Part shown: positions 1 through 6,526 of the stretch, in pieces
Position numbering within the stretch: position 1 is the first letter of the stretch
Layout: every line of letters starts with the position of its first letter
Source of the DNA: Planctomycetaceae bacterium
GTDB lineage: Bacteria > Planctomycetota > Planctomycetia > Pirellulales > Thermoguttaceae
Assembly (NCBI GenBank): GCA_003509805.1
Contig: DOMV01000240.1
Coordinates: 2,072 to 10,689 of the forward strand
Direction of reading: 5' to 3'
Length of the DNA: 8,618 nucleotides
The notes under the pieces: generated by a model
Databases searched by the model: none
Seen by the model: the letters and a program-made list of their open reading frames with translations, nothing else
Told to the model about the DNA's origin: nothing
Position numbers and translations under genes: made by a program

Positions 1-2
1 CG

Positions 3-2417
3 CTTCTTTCCCAAGCGGCGAAGATGCTCCCGTGGCATCCCGAGGTGACCTACAATCAAACGCTGCTGGCGTGGCGAAGTTCGCGGCTGACCGATCTCGA
101 CGCGGTCGAACGACTGGAAACGCTCGTCAAAACCCGGGAAAACGCGGCGAGCGCGTACTACGCCCTCGGTCTCCTGCAACGGGAGCGGGGCAATCCGCAA
201 TCGGCGGTCGACGCCTTCGAAACCGCGCTGGAACGGGAGGACCGCGACGACATCCGCAGGGTGTTGCATTCCACCGAACAACATCTCGCGAAAAGCTGCC
301 GGTGTGTCGAGCGGTTGACGATTCCCACCGGCGCGGACCATGAATTGTTGGTGTCCGAAAACGAAGAGTTGTTTCTTTTCCCGACCGACCGTTCGACTTA
401 CACGCTTCGCGAAACCGTGACCGGTCAGGAAAGGATGAACTTCAAGCGGAATTTCCCCGGCTCGCCGTCCTCTTCCTCCCAAACGATCCCGGTGCTTGCG
501 CCTTCTTCCCGGCCGATCGGCGGGACGGACGAGTCGACGCGCGAATCGTCGCGTACCGGACGGATCGGCATCAGCGACAACCTGCAATTCGAGCTTGTTT
601 CCCTGGAAAACGAGGAAGGACTCGCGATGTGCCGGGTCGGTTCTCCGAATGCGATCGCGGTTTTCCGGCCGATTCCCTGGGCCCGCATCGCCCCGAAAAC
701 GGTTGATGCCGCCCCGCCGCATTCGCCGTATTCCTTCCTGTTGAGGGACGGGATGATCGACGTGATTGAAAAACGCAACAATCGCAAGGTGGGCGATCTG
801 TTCGGACACGAAGGCAAAGTGACCGCGATGGATTTCGAGCCGACCGACCATTGGATCGTCAGCGGCGGGATCGATCGCACGCTCCGAATCTGGGAATTGC
901 CTTCCTGCCGTTGCGTCCGGACCTTTCGATCGCTCGGCGGGAGCGTCGAGGCGGTGTATTTCGGTAAAACACGCAAATTCGCCTTTACCCTGATCGCCGG
1001 CGGGGCGCTGCGTATCTGGGATATCGAACTCCTGACCGCCGCGGCGCCGTTCCGGGCACCGATCCTGCTTTCGCTCGTGTCGAGCTCGGAAGAGGTCGGA
1101 CGCCGGCAGGCCGAGATGAACGACCGTTGCGACGAAATCCGCACGGCCGTCCGCAACGGCGATTTTCAGGGAGCCGTCGCGGCCATCGACAAAGCCCGGG
1201 AATTGCCGCTGTGGGAAACCGTTCGCGGGACCCTCGATATATGGGATCCGATCACCCGGTTCTGTCGGCGGAAAAACGTCGTCGATGCCCTCTGCACGCA
1301 GTCCTTCGTGGGGCATCACGATACGGTTTCCTCGGTCGCGATCTCCCTCGACGGGACCTTGGGCGTCTCGGCCGGACGGGACAACGCGATTCGGCTCTGG
1401 AATCTTGCGGACGGCGGGTGCTCCGGCGTGTTCGATGGCCATTCCGATTGGGTGCGTTCCGTCGTCCTGACGCAGGATTCGAAATATATCATTTCCGGCA
1501 GTTGGGACATGAGCGTCCGCGTTTGGGACGTTACCAGCGGAAAATGCATGCGAAAACTCAAAGAAAACATCAAGTCGCTCACACGACTCGCGCTGCACCC
1601 GCAGGGTCGTTCCGTGGCGATCGCCAACGGGACCGGGGCGATTGTTCTTTGGGACATGATGGAAAACAAGATCAAGGGCCGGTTTCAGGCGCACGACGGA
1701 AGCGTGAACGATCTCCGGTTCAGCAGGGACGGTCGCTATTTGATCACGGGAGGGGACGACGGAGCGGTACATCTTTGGGACGTTCTTTCGGAAGCCCCCG
1801 TCCGGACCGTCCCGGCACACCGGGATCAACCCGTCGCGGCCGTCCTCCTGACGACCGATCTTTCCCATGCCGTCAGCTTGGGGCGCGGCGGCCGGCTGGT
1901 CGTCTGGGATATTCCCGGGAACAAACCGGTCCGCGAATCGACCGTCCATTTGAGCGACGCGACCGCCCTGGAAATCAGCGCGGATGACCGTTTCCTGCTG
2001 AATGTCGGCAAGGACATGAAGATCGGGATGTCTCCGTTGCTCGGCGGCACGTCGCGGACGATCGAGGGACACCCGGCTCCGATCATGTGTATCGCGATCG
2101 ATGTTCCGGGCCGGCGTTTCATCACCGGCTGCGACGATGCGATCGTCCGTACCTGGGATTTGAGCTGGGATTTCGCCTTCGACGGTTGGCAGCCGGTCGA
2201 CGCGCGGGCCGAGAACCACCTGCGGGCGCTCCTGACGCTTTTTTGCCCGGACGGGAAAGGCGAACATCCGCCGGTCGTGGACGCGGCTTCGATGCGTCGT
2301 TTGCGTACGGAAATGGAGTACCGGGGTTTCGGCGCGATTCCGCCCGAAGAAATGCGGTCCGCGATCGATCGCCTCATTTCGAATTGGCATCATTCGGGGC
2401 GAATCGTGATCGGGTAA
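3..2417 (+). CDS. TPR and WD40-repeat protein, probable C-terminal part of a Ser/Thr kinase fusion (5' end outside window)
   Basis: The frame is open to the left edge. The first ATG is at 24, but the in-frame codons before it (LLSQAAK) continue a TPR-like helix, so the true start is probably upstream. Numbering from that ATG: TPR-like helices at 1-72; a poorly conserved linker at 75-255; WD40 repeats at about 258-337 (GHEGKV, then LRIWEL and LRIWDI); a helical insert at 345-425; about seven more repeats at 428-721 with WD signatures such as IRLWNL, VRVWDV, VHLWDV and VRTWDL; and a helical tail at 725-797 beginning FDGWQPVDARAE. From memory, TPR, then WD40, then a helical insert ending in LDIWDPI, then more WD40 and a tail starting with Trp is the C-terminal half of planctomycetal and actinobacterial protein kinases. 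No kinase motif is visible here, so the kinase is inference. WD40 propellers are protein-interaction platforms; the partner is unknown. Confidence 0.85.
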   Translation, partial: LLSQAAKMLPWHPEVTYNQTLLAWRSSRLTDLDAVERLETLVKTRENAASAYYALGLLQRERGNPQSAVDAFETALEREDRDDIRRVLHSTEQHLAKSCRCVERLTIPTGADHELLVSENEELFLFPTDRSTYTLRETVTGQERMNFKRNFPGSPSSSSQTIPVLAPSSRPIGGTDESTRESSRTGRIGISDNLQFELVSLENEEGLAMCRVGSPNAIAVFRPIPWARIAPKTVDAAPPHSPYSFLLRDGMIDVIEKRNNRKVGDLFGHEGKVTAMDFEPTDHWIVSGGIDRTLRIWELPSCRCVRTFRSLGGSVEAVYFGKTRKFAFTLIAGGALRIWDIELLTAAAPFRAPILLSLVSSSEEVGRRQAEMNDRCDEIRTAVRNGDFQGAVAAIDKARELPLWETVRGTLDIWDPITRFCRRKNVVDALCTQSFVGHHDTVSSVAISLDGTLGVSAGRDNAIRLWNLADGGCSGVFDGHSDWVRSVVLTQDSKYIISGSWDMSVRVWDVTSGKCMRKLKENIKSLTRLALHPQGRSVAIANGTGAIVLWDMMENKIKGRFQAHDGSVNDLRFSRDGRYLITGGDDGAVHLWDVLSEAPVRTVPAHRDQPVAAVLLTTDLSHAVSLGRGGRLVVWDIPGNKPVRESTVHLSDATALEISADDRFLLNVGKDMKIGMSPLLGGTSRTIEGHPAPIMCIAIDVPGRRFITGCDDAIVRTWDLSWDFAFDGWQPVDARAENHLRALLTLFCPDGKGEHPPVVDAASMRRLRTEMEYRGFGAIPPEEMRSAIDRLISNWHHSGRIVIG

Positions 2418-2470
2418 ATTCCGATTCCCCGCATTCGATCCGTTGGTCTACAGTTGCTCACGAACAATTC

Positions 2471-3463
2471 ATGGCGAACCTTTCCCATTTGCGCCGTCGC
2501 GCAACGTTATTGCGACAAATACGTTCCTATTTCGACGAACAGGGGTTTCTCGAAGTACAAACTCCCTGTTTGTCGTCCGATTCGATTGCCGACCGCTTCA
2601 TCGATCCGCTCATGGTCGTCGATGCCGGGCTGCCGGGATCGATCATGCGAGCGACAACGCCGTCAATCGCGCGACCGCCCATGATGCTGCACACGTCGCC
2701 GGAATTGGCGATGAAACGGTTGTTGAGTCTCGGAATGGAGGCGATTTATCAAATCGGCCCCGTTTTCCGCCGTGGAGACCGCGGGGCCTTCCACAATGTC
2801 GAGTTCACGATGCTTGAATGGTATCGGGTCGGTGACACCTATGAAAGCGGAATGCGATTTCTTTCCGATTTCGTCGAAGCCGTTCTCGGTCGCGGCCCGG
2901 CCGAGGAACGATGTTTCGGGCAACTTTTCGAGTGCGAAACCGGGATCGACCCTCATGCCGCCGAAACGGGCCGACTGAAACGTTGCGCATCGAAACGCGG
3001 TCTCGCCTATCCGGAATCGTTTCCCGATGTCGAGGGCAGCACCGATCCGACCGACGTTGAGCCTTGGATCGATTTTCTTTTCGCCGAACTGATCCAACCG
3101 TATCTCGGCGGAGAAAGTCCCGTTCTCGTCCGGGATTACCCGGTTTGGCAGCACCAGATGGCGAACATCGACGGAGGGGTCGCCAGGCGTTTCGAATTGT
3201 TTGTCGACGGAATGGAGTTGGCCAACGGGTATGACGAACTCAACGATCCCGCGGAACTGCGTCGAAGGAACCGGGCGGTGAACGCCATGCGAACCGCCGC
3301 CGGCCGAATCCCGTTGCCCCAGGAACATTTTCTCAAGGCGATGGACGAATGCGGTCTTCCGCCGTGCTGCGGCTGCGCGTTCGGCGTGGACCGCCTCCTG
3401 ATGATCCTGTGCGGAGCCCGGACCATTGATGAGGTCATCGCTTTTCCTATCGAAGAAGCCTGA
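2471..3463 (+). CDS. epmA: Elongation factor P--(R)-beta-lysine ligase EpmA (GenX/PoxA/YjeA)
   Basis: A class II lysyl-tRNA synthetase paralogue lacking the anticodon-binding domain. It activates (R)-beta-lysine with ATP and attaches it to a conserved lysine of EF-P, which relieves ribosome stalling at polyproline. The product is 330 residues (E. coli EpmA is about 325). Visible motifs: HTSPELAMKRLL from residue 74; class II motif 2 as FRRGD (99-103) followed by HNVEFTMLEWYR (106-117); MELANGYDEL (248-257); and motif 3 as GCAFGVDRLLM (301-311). The frame is open upstream to 2087, but the ATG at 2471 gives the family length and family-like N terminus (LRRRATLLRQIRSYFDEQGF); no clear SD precedes it. 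The family usually has HNPEF where this protein has HNVEF. It lies 53 bases behind the WD40 gene on the same strand. Neither efp nor epmB is in the window. A full LysRS is unlikely because the N-terminal OB-fold is absent. Confidence 0.92.
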   Translation: MANLSHLRRRATLLRQIRSYFDEQGFLEVQTPCLSSDSIADRFIDPLMVVDAGLPGSIMRATTPSIARPPMMLHTSPELAMKRLLSLGMEAIYQIGPVFRRGDRGAFHNVEFTMLEWYRVGDTYESGMRFLSDFVEAVLGRGPAEERCFGQLFECETGIDPHAAETGRLKRCASKRGLAYPESFPDVEGSTDPTDVEPWIDFLFAELIQPYLGGESPVLVRDYPVWQHQMANIDGGVARRFELFVDGMELANGYDELNDPAELRRRNRAVNAMRTAAGRIPLPQEHFLKAMDECGLPPCCGCAFGVDRLLMILCGARTIDEVIAFPIEEA

Positions 3464-3490
3464 CGGGCTCCCGGTCGGCGGAACGGCTTT

Positions 3491-3515
3491 GATACCGTAA
3501 ACGGCCCCCGGTATC
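3491..3515. terminator. Hairpin between convergent genes (possible bidirectional terminator)
   Basis: GATACCG (3491-3497) pairs perfectly with CGGTATC (3509-3515) around an 11-base loop. It lies 27 bases after the epmA stop and directly beside the stop codon of the opposing gene. No T-run follows on either strand, so intrinsic termination would be weak. Confidence 0.3.
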
Positions 3516-3516
3516 G

Positions 3517-4203
3517 TTACCGCTCGTCTCCGTAAGGGCGCCTGAAGATTTCCGAAAGGATCATCGCCTGCTGCATCGATTGAGGGGAAGAAAAGAGCCG
3601 CAGCAGCTCGGATGCCCGGGTCGGAAACGGGGGCGGAGCCGAACCCGTCGCGGCGGTCGCATCCTGGTACAGCGGGTCCTGATACAGCGGGTCGTATTGA
3701 TCCGACGGAAGCGCATCCGCTTTCAAACCGGAAAGTTCGACCGGCGAGGCGAGACGTTCGGAAACGCCGAAAACGCTTTCCGAAGGAAACGAGGATTCGA
3801 GCCGCGCCAAGCCGGCCGACCGGGCTGTCACGACCCGGGCAGGTTCTCCTTCGACGGCAACTTCCGGTTCCAGTCGCAACACTTTTCGCTTCGGTTTCCG
3901 GGGACGCTTCGGCGGTTCATACGTATCCGTCGACTGCGCACGCCCTTCAGTCGAAACATCTCCTGCAACGGCATACTCGGAAACATTCTCGTGGTCCCGA
4001 TCCGGTCGGGGTTGCGGTCGGTGTTGCCGACGGAATTGGTTCGCTTCCTGTTCCTGCTGCGCCTTTTCCTGCTGTGCCTTGATCGCTTTCGCTTCAAGCC
4101 ATGCCCGGAAAACCGGGCCCATGATGGAAAAGAACAGGATCACCAGGGCGACGACCAAGCCGCCAAGGTCTCCGGGAACGGCACATAAGGGAAAATCAAT
4201 CAT
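3517..4203 (-). CDS. Membrane-anchored hypothetical protein downstream of floA
   Basis: Not assignable to a named family. From the ATG at 4203 it is 228 residues. One hydrophobic segment at about 13-32 (GGLVVALVILFFSIMGPVF) is followed by a charged Ala/Lys/Gln-rich helix (WLEAKAIKAQQEKAQQEQEA, 35-54), probably a short coiled coil. Residues 55-190 are low complexity, rich in Arg, Pro, Ser and Glu, with a basic patch (PPKRPRKPKRKVLRLEP). The C terminus (LLRLFSSPQSMQQAMILSEI, then FRRPYGDER) looks like a conserved helix; I recall similar 'QAxxLSEIxxRP' tails in planctomycetal hypothetical proteins beside floA, but cannot check this. An in-frame GTG at 4251 would add 16 residues; neither start has an SD. 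The ATG is preferred because it places the membrane segment close to the N terminus. It follows floA on the same strand after about 248 bases, so a shared role at the membrane is plausible but inferred. Confidence 0.75.
   Translation of the reverse strand: MIDFPLCAVPGDLGGLVVALVILFFSIMGPVFRAWLEAKAIKAQQEKAQQEQEANQFRRQHRPQPRPDRDHENVSEYAVAGDVSTEGRAQSTDTYEPPKRPRKPKRKVLRLEPEVAVEGEPARVVTARSAGLARLESSFPSESVFGVSERLASPVELSGLKADALPSDQYDPLYQDPLYQDATAATGSAPPPFPTRASELLRLFSSPQSMQQAMILSEIFRRPYGDER
3662..3691 (-). repeat. 15-bp tandem duplication inside the hypothetical gene
   Basis: TCCTGGTACAGCGGG (3662-3676) is followed at once by TCCTGATACAGCGGG (3677-3691), 14 of 15 bases identical. In the coding direction it gives a repeated pentapeptide in YDPLYQDPLYQD. 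It is in frame, lies in the low-complexity region, and looks like a recent slippage duplication. Confidence 0.8.
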
Positions 4204-4290
4204 CGTCGATCGGAAATGAAGAACAACCGCGTCACAATCGCTGAAAATCACCGAAAAATTACCCCGACACTCTTCCGGCCGGTTTCGGCG

Positions 4291-4320
4291 TTATACTTCG
4301 AACGGCAAGATAATCCTCCT
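4291..4320 (-). promoter_or_regulatory. Consensus Shine-Dalgarno followed by a five-codon ORF in the leader of the membrane-anchored gene
   Basis: Reading the minus strand, AGGAGG (4320-4315) is followed after six bases by TTG CCG TTC GAA GTA TAA (4308-4291). This is the best SD on the minus strand apart from that of the small ORF at 8603. It is in frame with the gene starting at 4203, but the TAA stops it. It may be a leader mini-ORF, or the original start region cut by a nonsense change. A weak -10-like CATAAT lies upstream at 4365-4360, without a convincing -35. Confidence 0.3.
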
Positions 4321-4443
4321 GCGAACAATCGCTTGCCGCTCGAACGAAACGTTTATGTCATTATGCTAACAGAAGTTGGGGCGAACGAGTGCGGCAGGCG
4401 GACTTGACCGAATGTCCGTTTCACCGCGTTTCCGGTATACACC

Positions 4444-4484
4444 AAAAAAAATCACGGCCGGGGCGTCGCGGGCATGTTTCCGGC
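4444..4484 (-). terminator. Weak terminator candidate overlapping the floA 3' end
   Basis: On the minus strand GCCGG (4484-4480) can pair with CCGGC (4461-4457) over an 18-base loop. Eight T residues (4451-4444) follow directly after the floA TGA. The T-run is convincing, the stem is short and the loop long. If active it would separate floA from the gene at 4203. Confidence 0.3.
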
Positions 4485-5510
4485 TTTCGCGATCGCGTCG
4501 CGCATCCCGGTGTCGGCCTGGATGTTTTTAAGCCGGTAATAATCCATGATCGAGAGTTTCGACTGCTCGATCGACTCGGCAATCGCGGTCGGAACATCGG
4601 CTTCGGCTTCGACGACCTTGGCCCGATTCTGCTCGATTTTCGCGATATTTTCCTGCTCGGCGGCAACGGCCAAGGCACGGCGTCCTTCCGCTTTGGCCCT
4701 CGCCACCCGGGTATCCGCTTCCGCCTGGTCCGCCTGGAGTCGGGCGCCGATGTTGTCGCCGACGTCGATATCGGCGATGTCGATCGAAACGATTTCGAAA
4801 GCCGTCTGCGAGTCCAACCGTCTGGCAAGCACCGTTTTACTGATCCGGTAGGGGTCCGCCAGCACTTCGCCGTGGGTTTCGGAAGAACCGATCGCGCTGA
4901 CGATCCCTTCGCCGACCCGGGCGATGATCGTCTCTTCCGTCGCCCCGCCGATCAGTTGACGCAGGTTGGCGCGAACGGTCACCCGGGCTTTGACCTTGAG
5001 TTGAATACCGTTCTTGGCGACGCCGTCCAATGTGAGCCGGCCTTTCGACGGCGTGGGACAATCGATCACTTTCGGGTTGACGCTGGTTTGGACGGCTTCA
5101 AGCACATTCCGACCGGCAAGATCGATGGCCGTCGCGAGCTTATAATCGAGATCGACGATTTTCGCCTTCCGGGCGGCGACCATCGCGCGAACGACGAGCG
5201 GAACGTTTCCCCCGGCAAGATAATGCGCTTCCAGCGATTTCCGCGTGATGAGCGAATCGTCGATCCCGGCCTTGACGGCCATGATCTTGCTGCGAACGAT
5301 CACTTCCGGGGACACCTTTCGAAAGGTCATGGCGACCAGATCCCACAACCGGATTCCGGCGCCGGTCGTAACCGATTGAATCCAGAGCGGAAAAAACTTG
5401 ATGAAAATACCGAGGCCGGTCAGGAAGATGACGATGACGAAAATCGCGCCGGCAATACTGAGAAACCTGCCGACATCGGGGTCCGCGGCGAAAAAAAGGG
5501 AATCAATCAT
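4452..5510 (-). CDS. floA: Flotillin-like protein FloA (YqfA family)
   Basis: A membrane scaffold protein of the SPFH/prohibitin superfamily; in Bacillus, FloA organises functional membrane microdomains and influences fluidity and membrane protein complexes. From the ATG at 5510 it is 352 residues (B. subtilis FloA about 331). A hydrophobic N-terminal helix (about 17-37, LSIAGAIFVIVIFLTGLGIF) is followed by the membrane-associating stretch FFPLWIQSVTTGAGIRLWDL, then the family core (FRKVSPEVIVRSKIMAVKAG, HYLAGGNVPLVVRAM, IDLAGRNVLEAVQTSVNPKV), the SPFH domain with IGGATEETIIARVGEGIVS, and an Ala/Glu-rich coiled coil (QADQAEADTRVARAKAEGRR onwards). An upstream in-frame ATG at 5576 exists, but a TATAAT promoter at 5579-5607 predicts transcription starting near 5572, which favours 5510; no strong SD is seen. 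In many bacteria floA sits beside nfeD; no nfeD lies within this window. Confidence 0.95.
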   Translation of the reverse strand: MIDSLFFAADPDVGRFLSIAGAIFVIVIFLTGLGIFIKFFPLWIQSVTTGAGIRLWDLVAMTFRKVSPEVIVRSKIMAVKAGIDDSLITRKSLEAHYLAGGNVPLVVRAMVAARKAKIVDLDYKLATAIDLAGRNVLEAVQTSVNPKVIDCPTPSKGRLTLDGVAKNGIQLKVKARVTVRANLRQLIGGATEETIIARVGEGIVSAIGSSETHGEVLADPYRISKTVLARRLDSQTAFEIVSIDIADIDVGDNIGARLQADQAEADTRVARAKAEGRRALAVAAEQENIAKIEQNRAKVVEAEADVPTAIAESIEQSKLSIMDYYRLKNIQADTGMRDAIAKAGNMPATPRP

Positions 5511-5578
5511 GGGATTTTCGGGAGGCCGACTGGAAAAAATAAAACAACAACGACCGGGCAATTTCTGCCTTTCCACCC

Positions 5579-5607
5579 ATTATATTCCCGCCGACCATCG
5601 ATTACAA
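5579..5607 (-). promoter_or_regulatory. Sigma70-type promoter for floA
   Basis: Minus strand: -35 TTGTAA (5607-5602), a 17-base spacer, and a perfect -10 TATAAT (5584-5579). The predicted transcription start near 5572 gives a leader of about 60 bases before the floA ATG at 5510. Confidence 0.6.
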
Positions 5608-5764
5608 GCGGATTGGCGTGAAGAAAACCGGCGTCGGGTCGGTCGGATTGTATCATTTGCAACAAAAAAACAGTCTGTACATCCCTTTCCCGGATAAGAT
5701 GAAAAAACGATTTTATGGAACGCGTTAAACAGGATGATTTTCCGATTTTTCCGCTTGGGGTATA

Positions 5765-5792
5765 TTGTTAAATTATTCCGACATGTTACATT
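5765..5792 (+). promoter_or_regulatory. Possible promoter for the cysteine-rich protein gene
   Basis: TTGTTA (5765-5770), a 16-base spacer and TACATT (5787-5792) match sigma70 boxes at about four of six positions each, within an AT-rich stretch that differs from the GC-rich surroundings. Transcription would start near 5799, placing both downstream hairpins in the leader. Other AT-rich hexamers nearby could serve instead. Confidence 0.3.
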
Positions 5793-5811
5793 AAAAACTG
5801 TTGGAATGTTG

Positions 5812-5840
5812 CGAAGATTGACGGAATCTTCGTTGTTTTT
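5812..5840 (+). terminator. Terminator-like hairpin with T-run in the leader of the cysteine-rich gene
   Basis: CGAAGATT (5812-5819), loop GACGG, AATCTTCG (5825-5832): a perfect 8-bp stem followed by TTGTTTTT. It has intrinsic-terminator form on the plus strand only. No plus-strand gene lies within 2.3 kb upstream, so if functional it would attenuate transcription of the gene at 5903. Confidence 0.5.
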
Positions 5841-5843
5841 GAA

Positions 5844-5860
5844 CCGAACGCACCGTTCGG
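5844..5860 (+). promoter_or_regulatory. Second leader hairpin
   Basis: CCGAACG (5844-5850), loop CAC, CGTTCGG (5854-5860): a perfect 7-bp stem just after the T-run of the first hairpin and 31 bases before the SD. It may stabilise the transcript 5' end or form part of an attenuation switch; it does not pair with the first stem in any obvious way. Confidence 0.35.
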
Positions 5861-5902
5861 ATTTCACTTTACTCGCTTCCTGATTTGAAAAGGAGAGAAA
5901 CC

Positions 5903-6400
5903 ATGTTGAAAAAGATGCTGTTTGTGCTTTCTTCGGCGATGATTGCGTCTGTTTTGTTCGTCAATGTCGCGAAAGCGGATGACGCGGTCGTCGCCCCGAG
6001 CGAATCGACCCAACCCGCTGTCGAGGTCGTTGTCGCTCCGAGCGACCAAGCTCAACCCACGGTCGAGGTCGTCGTTGCCCCGGCCCCAACCTGCTGCCCG
6101 ACCAAGTCGTGCTGCTGCCGTGATTGCTGTTGCCGCGCTTGCAACTGTAACTGTAACTGCGACTGTTGCTGCTGCGATTGCTGTTGCTGCGAACGGGAAA
6201 AGGTCTGCGTTCTTGTCAAAAAACATCTCCGTTATCGCTGGGTTGTCGGTCTGAAAAAGGTCGGCGACGAAGGCGTTCCGGTCCCGGGTCCGTGCTGCGG
6301 CGCCGACAGCGGTTGGGTAAAAGTCAACGTGCTGGTCAAGGGGTTGTGCAAGGATCGTTGCGTCACCGGTTACATGAAAGCCGGATGCTGCAACAAGTAA
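5903..6400 (+). CDS. Secreted cysteine-rich protein of unknown function
   Basis: Not recognised as a named family. The ATG at 5903 has an excellent SD (AGGAG at 5891-5895, spacing 7) and gives 165 residues. Residues 1-25 are a classical signal peptide (MLKKMLFVLSSAMIASVLFV, then NVAKA before DD). Next come two 14-residue repeats, VVAPSESTQPAVEV and VVAPSDQAQPTVEV, and a partial third (VVAPAPT). A core of clustered cysteines follows (SCCCRDCCCRACNCNCNCDC, CCCDCCCC). The C-terminal part holds two copies of a motif: VCVLVKKHLRYRWVVGLKKV and VNVLVKGLCKDRCVTGYMKA. There are 27 cysteines in total, all in the exported part. Known context: planctomycete protein walls are described as cystine-rich, so a disulfide-linked envelope component is a reasonable guess; metal binding is the alternative. 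Transcription is probably from the AT-rich region upstream, with two hairpins in the leader. Confidence 0.85.
   Translation: MLKKMLFVLSSAMIASVLFVNVAKADDAVVAPSESTQPAVEVVVAPSDQAQPTVEVVVAPAPTCCPTKSCCCRDCCCRACNCNCNCDCCCCDCCCCEREKVCVLVKKHLRYRWVVGLKKVGDEGVPVPGPCCGADSGWVKVNVLVKGLCKDRCVTGYMKAGCCNK
5987..6070 (+). repeat. Two tandem 42-bp repeats coding for a Val/Pro-rich spacer
   Basis: Copies at 5987-6028 and 6029-6070 each encode 14 residues, 10 of 14 identical, with a truncated third copy from 6071. They form a probably extended linker between the signal peptide and the cysteine core. Confidence 0.75.
6107..6190 (+). repeat. TGY codon tract (cysteine-rich microsatellite-like region)
   Basis: Most codons here are TGC or TGT, mixed with AAC, GAT, GAC and CGT. 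The sequence is imperfectly repetitive in 3- and 6-base units (for example AACTGT twice, and GACTGTTGCTGCTGC followed by GATTGCTGTTGCTGC). Copy number could change by slippage without shifting the frame. Confidence 0.7.
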
Positions 6401-6454
6401 GCCGTCCGGGAACGTCTTTGCATCGGCGACCGCATAGTCGGGAGCCTACCGCCC

Positions 6455-6506
6455 GTCGCGGCTCGCGACCCCGGCTCGCGAGGGGTCGCTCTTACGGTCG
6501 CGGCTC
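6455..6506. repeat. Palindrome and direct-repeat cluster between convergent genes (possible terminator or REP-like element)
   Basis: A perfect 8-bp stem, GCGACCCC (6465-6472) with GGGGTCGC (6482-6489), has a 9-base loop GGCTCGCGA that is itself a direct copy of 6460-6468. It is flanked by a direct repeat GTCGCGGCTC (6455-6464 and 6497-6506). It sits between the stops of the cysteine-rich gene and the GTPase. No T-run follows, so it may be a folded 3' end or a dispersed extragenic palindrome rather than a standard terminator. Confidence 0.45.
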
Positions 6507-6526
6507 TGATTTGGTTGCCGAGATTT

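Noticed and set aside
425..1156. 243-codon minus-strand ORF within the WD40 gene
   Set aside because: Ser/Arg-rich shadow of a clearly coding plus-strand frame with WD40 signatures.
2087..2470. N-terminal extension of the epmA frame
   Set aside because: It overlaps the WD40 gene, is Arg/Gly/Ala-rich like other shadow frames, and would make EpmA 128 residues longer than the family.
4216..4407. 63-codon plus-strand ORF between the membrane-anchored gene and floA
   Set aside because: No SD, no motif, and it overlaps the probable leader of the minus-strand gene.
4389..5621. Open frame of 410 codons on the plus strand, opposite floA
   Set aside because: Composition is Arg/Gly/Asp/Phe-rich without motifs, and the minus strand clearly encodes FloA.
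5580..5867. 95-codon minus-strand ORF with GTG start in the divergent intergenic region
   Set aside because: It runs through the leader hairpins and ends inside the floA promoter, has no recognisable domain, and its composition follows the AT-rich intergenic DNA. A weak AGGAAG before the GTG is not enough.
6107..6190. CRISPR-like or satellite repeat
   Set aside because: The periodicity follows codons in one reading frame and there are no unique spacers; it is coding low complexity.
5864..6226. Minus-strand ORF opposite the cysteine-rich gene
   Set aside because: Its Ala/Val/Thr repeats are only the reverse complement of the TGY codons; the plus strand has SD, signal peptide and internal repeats.
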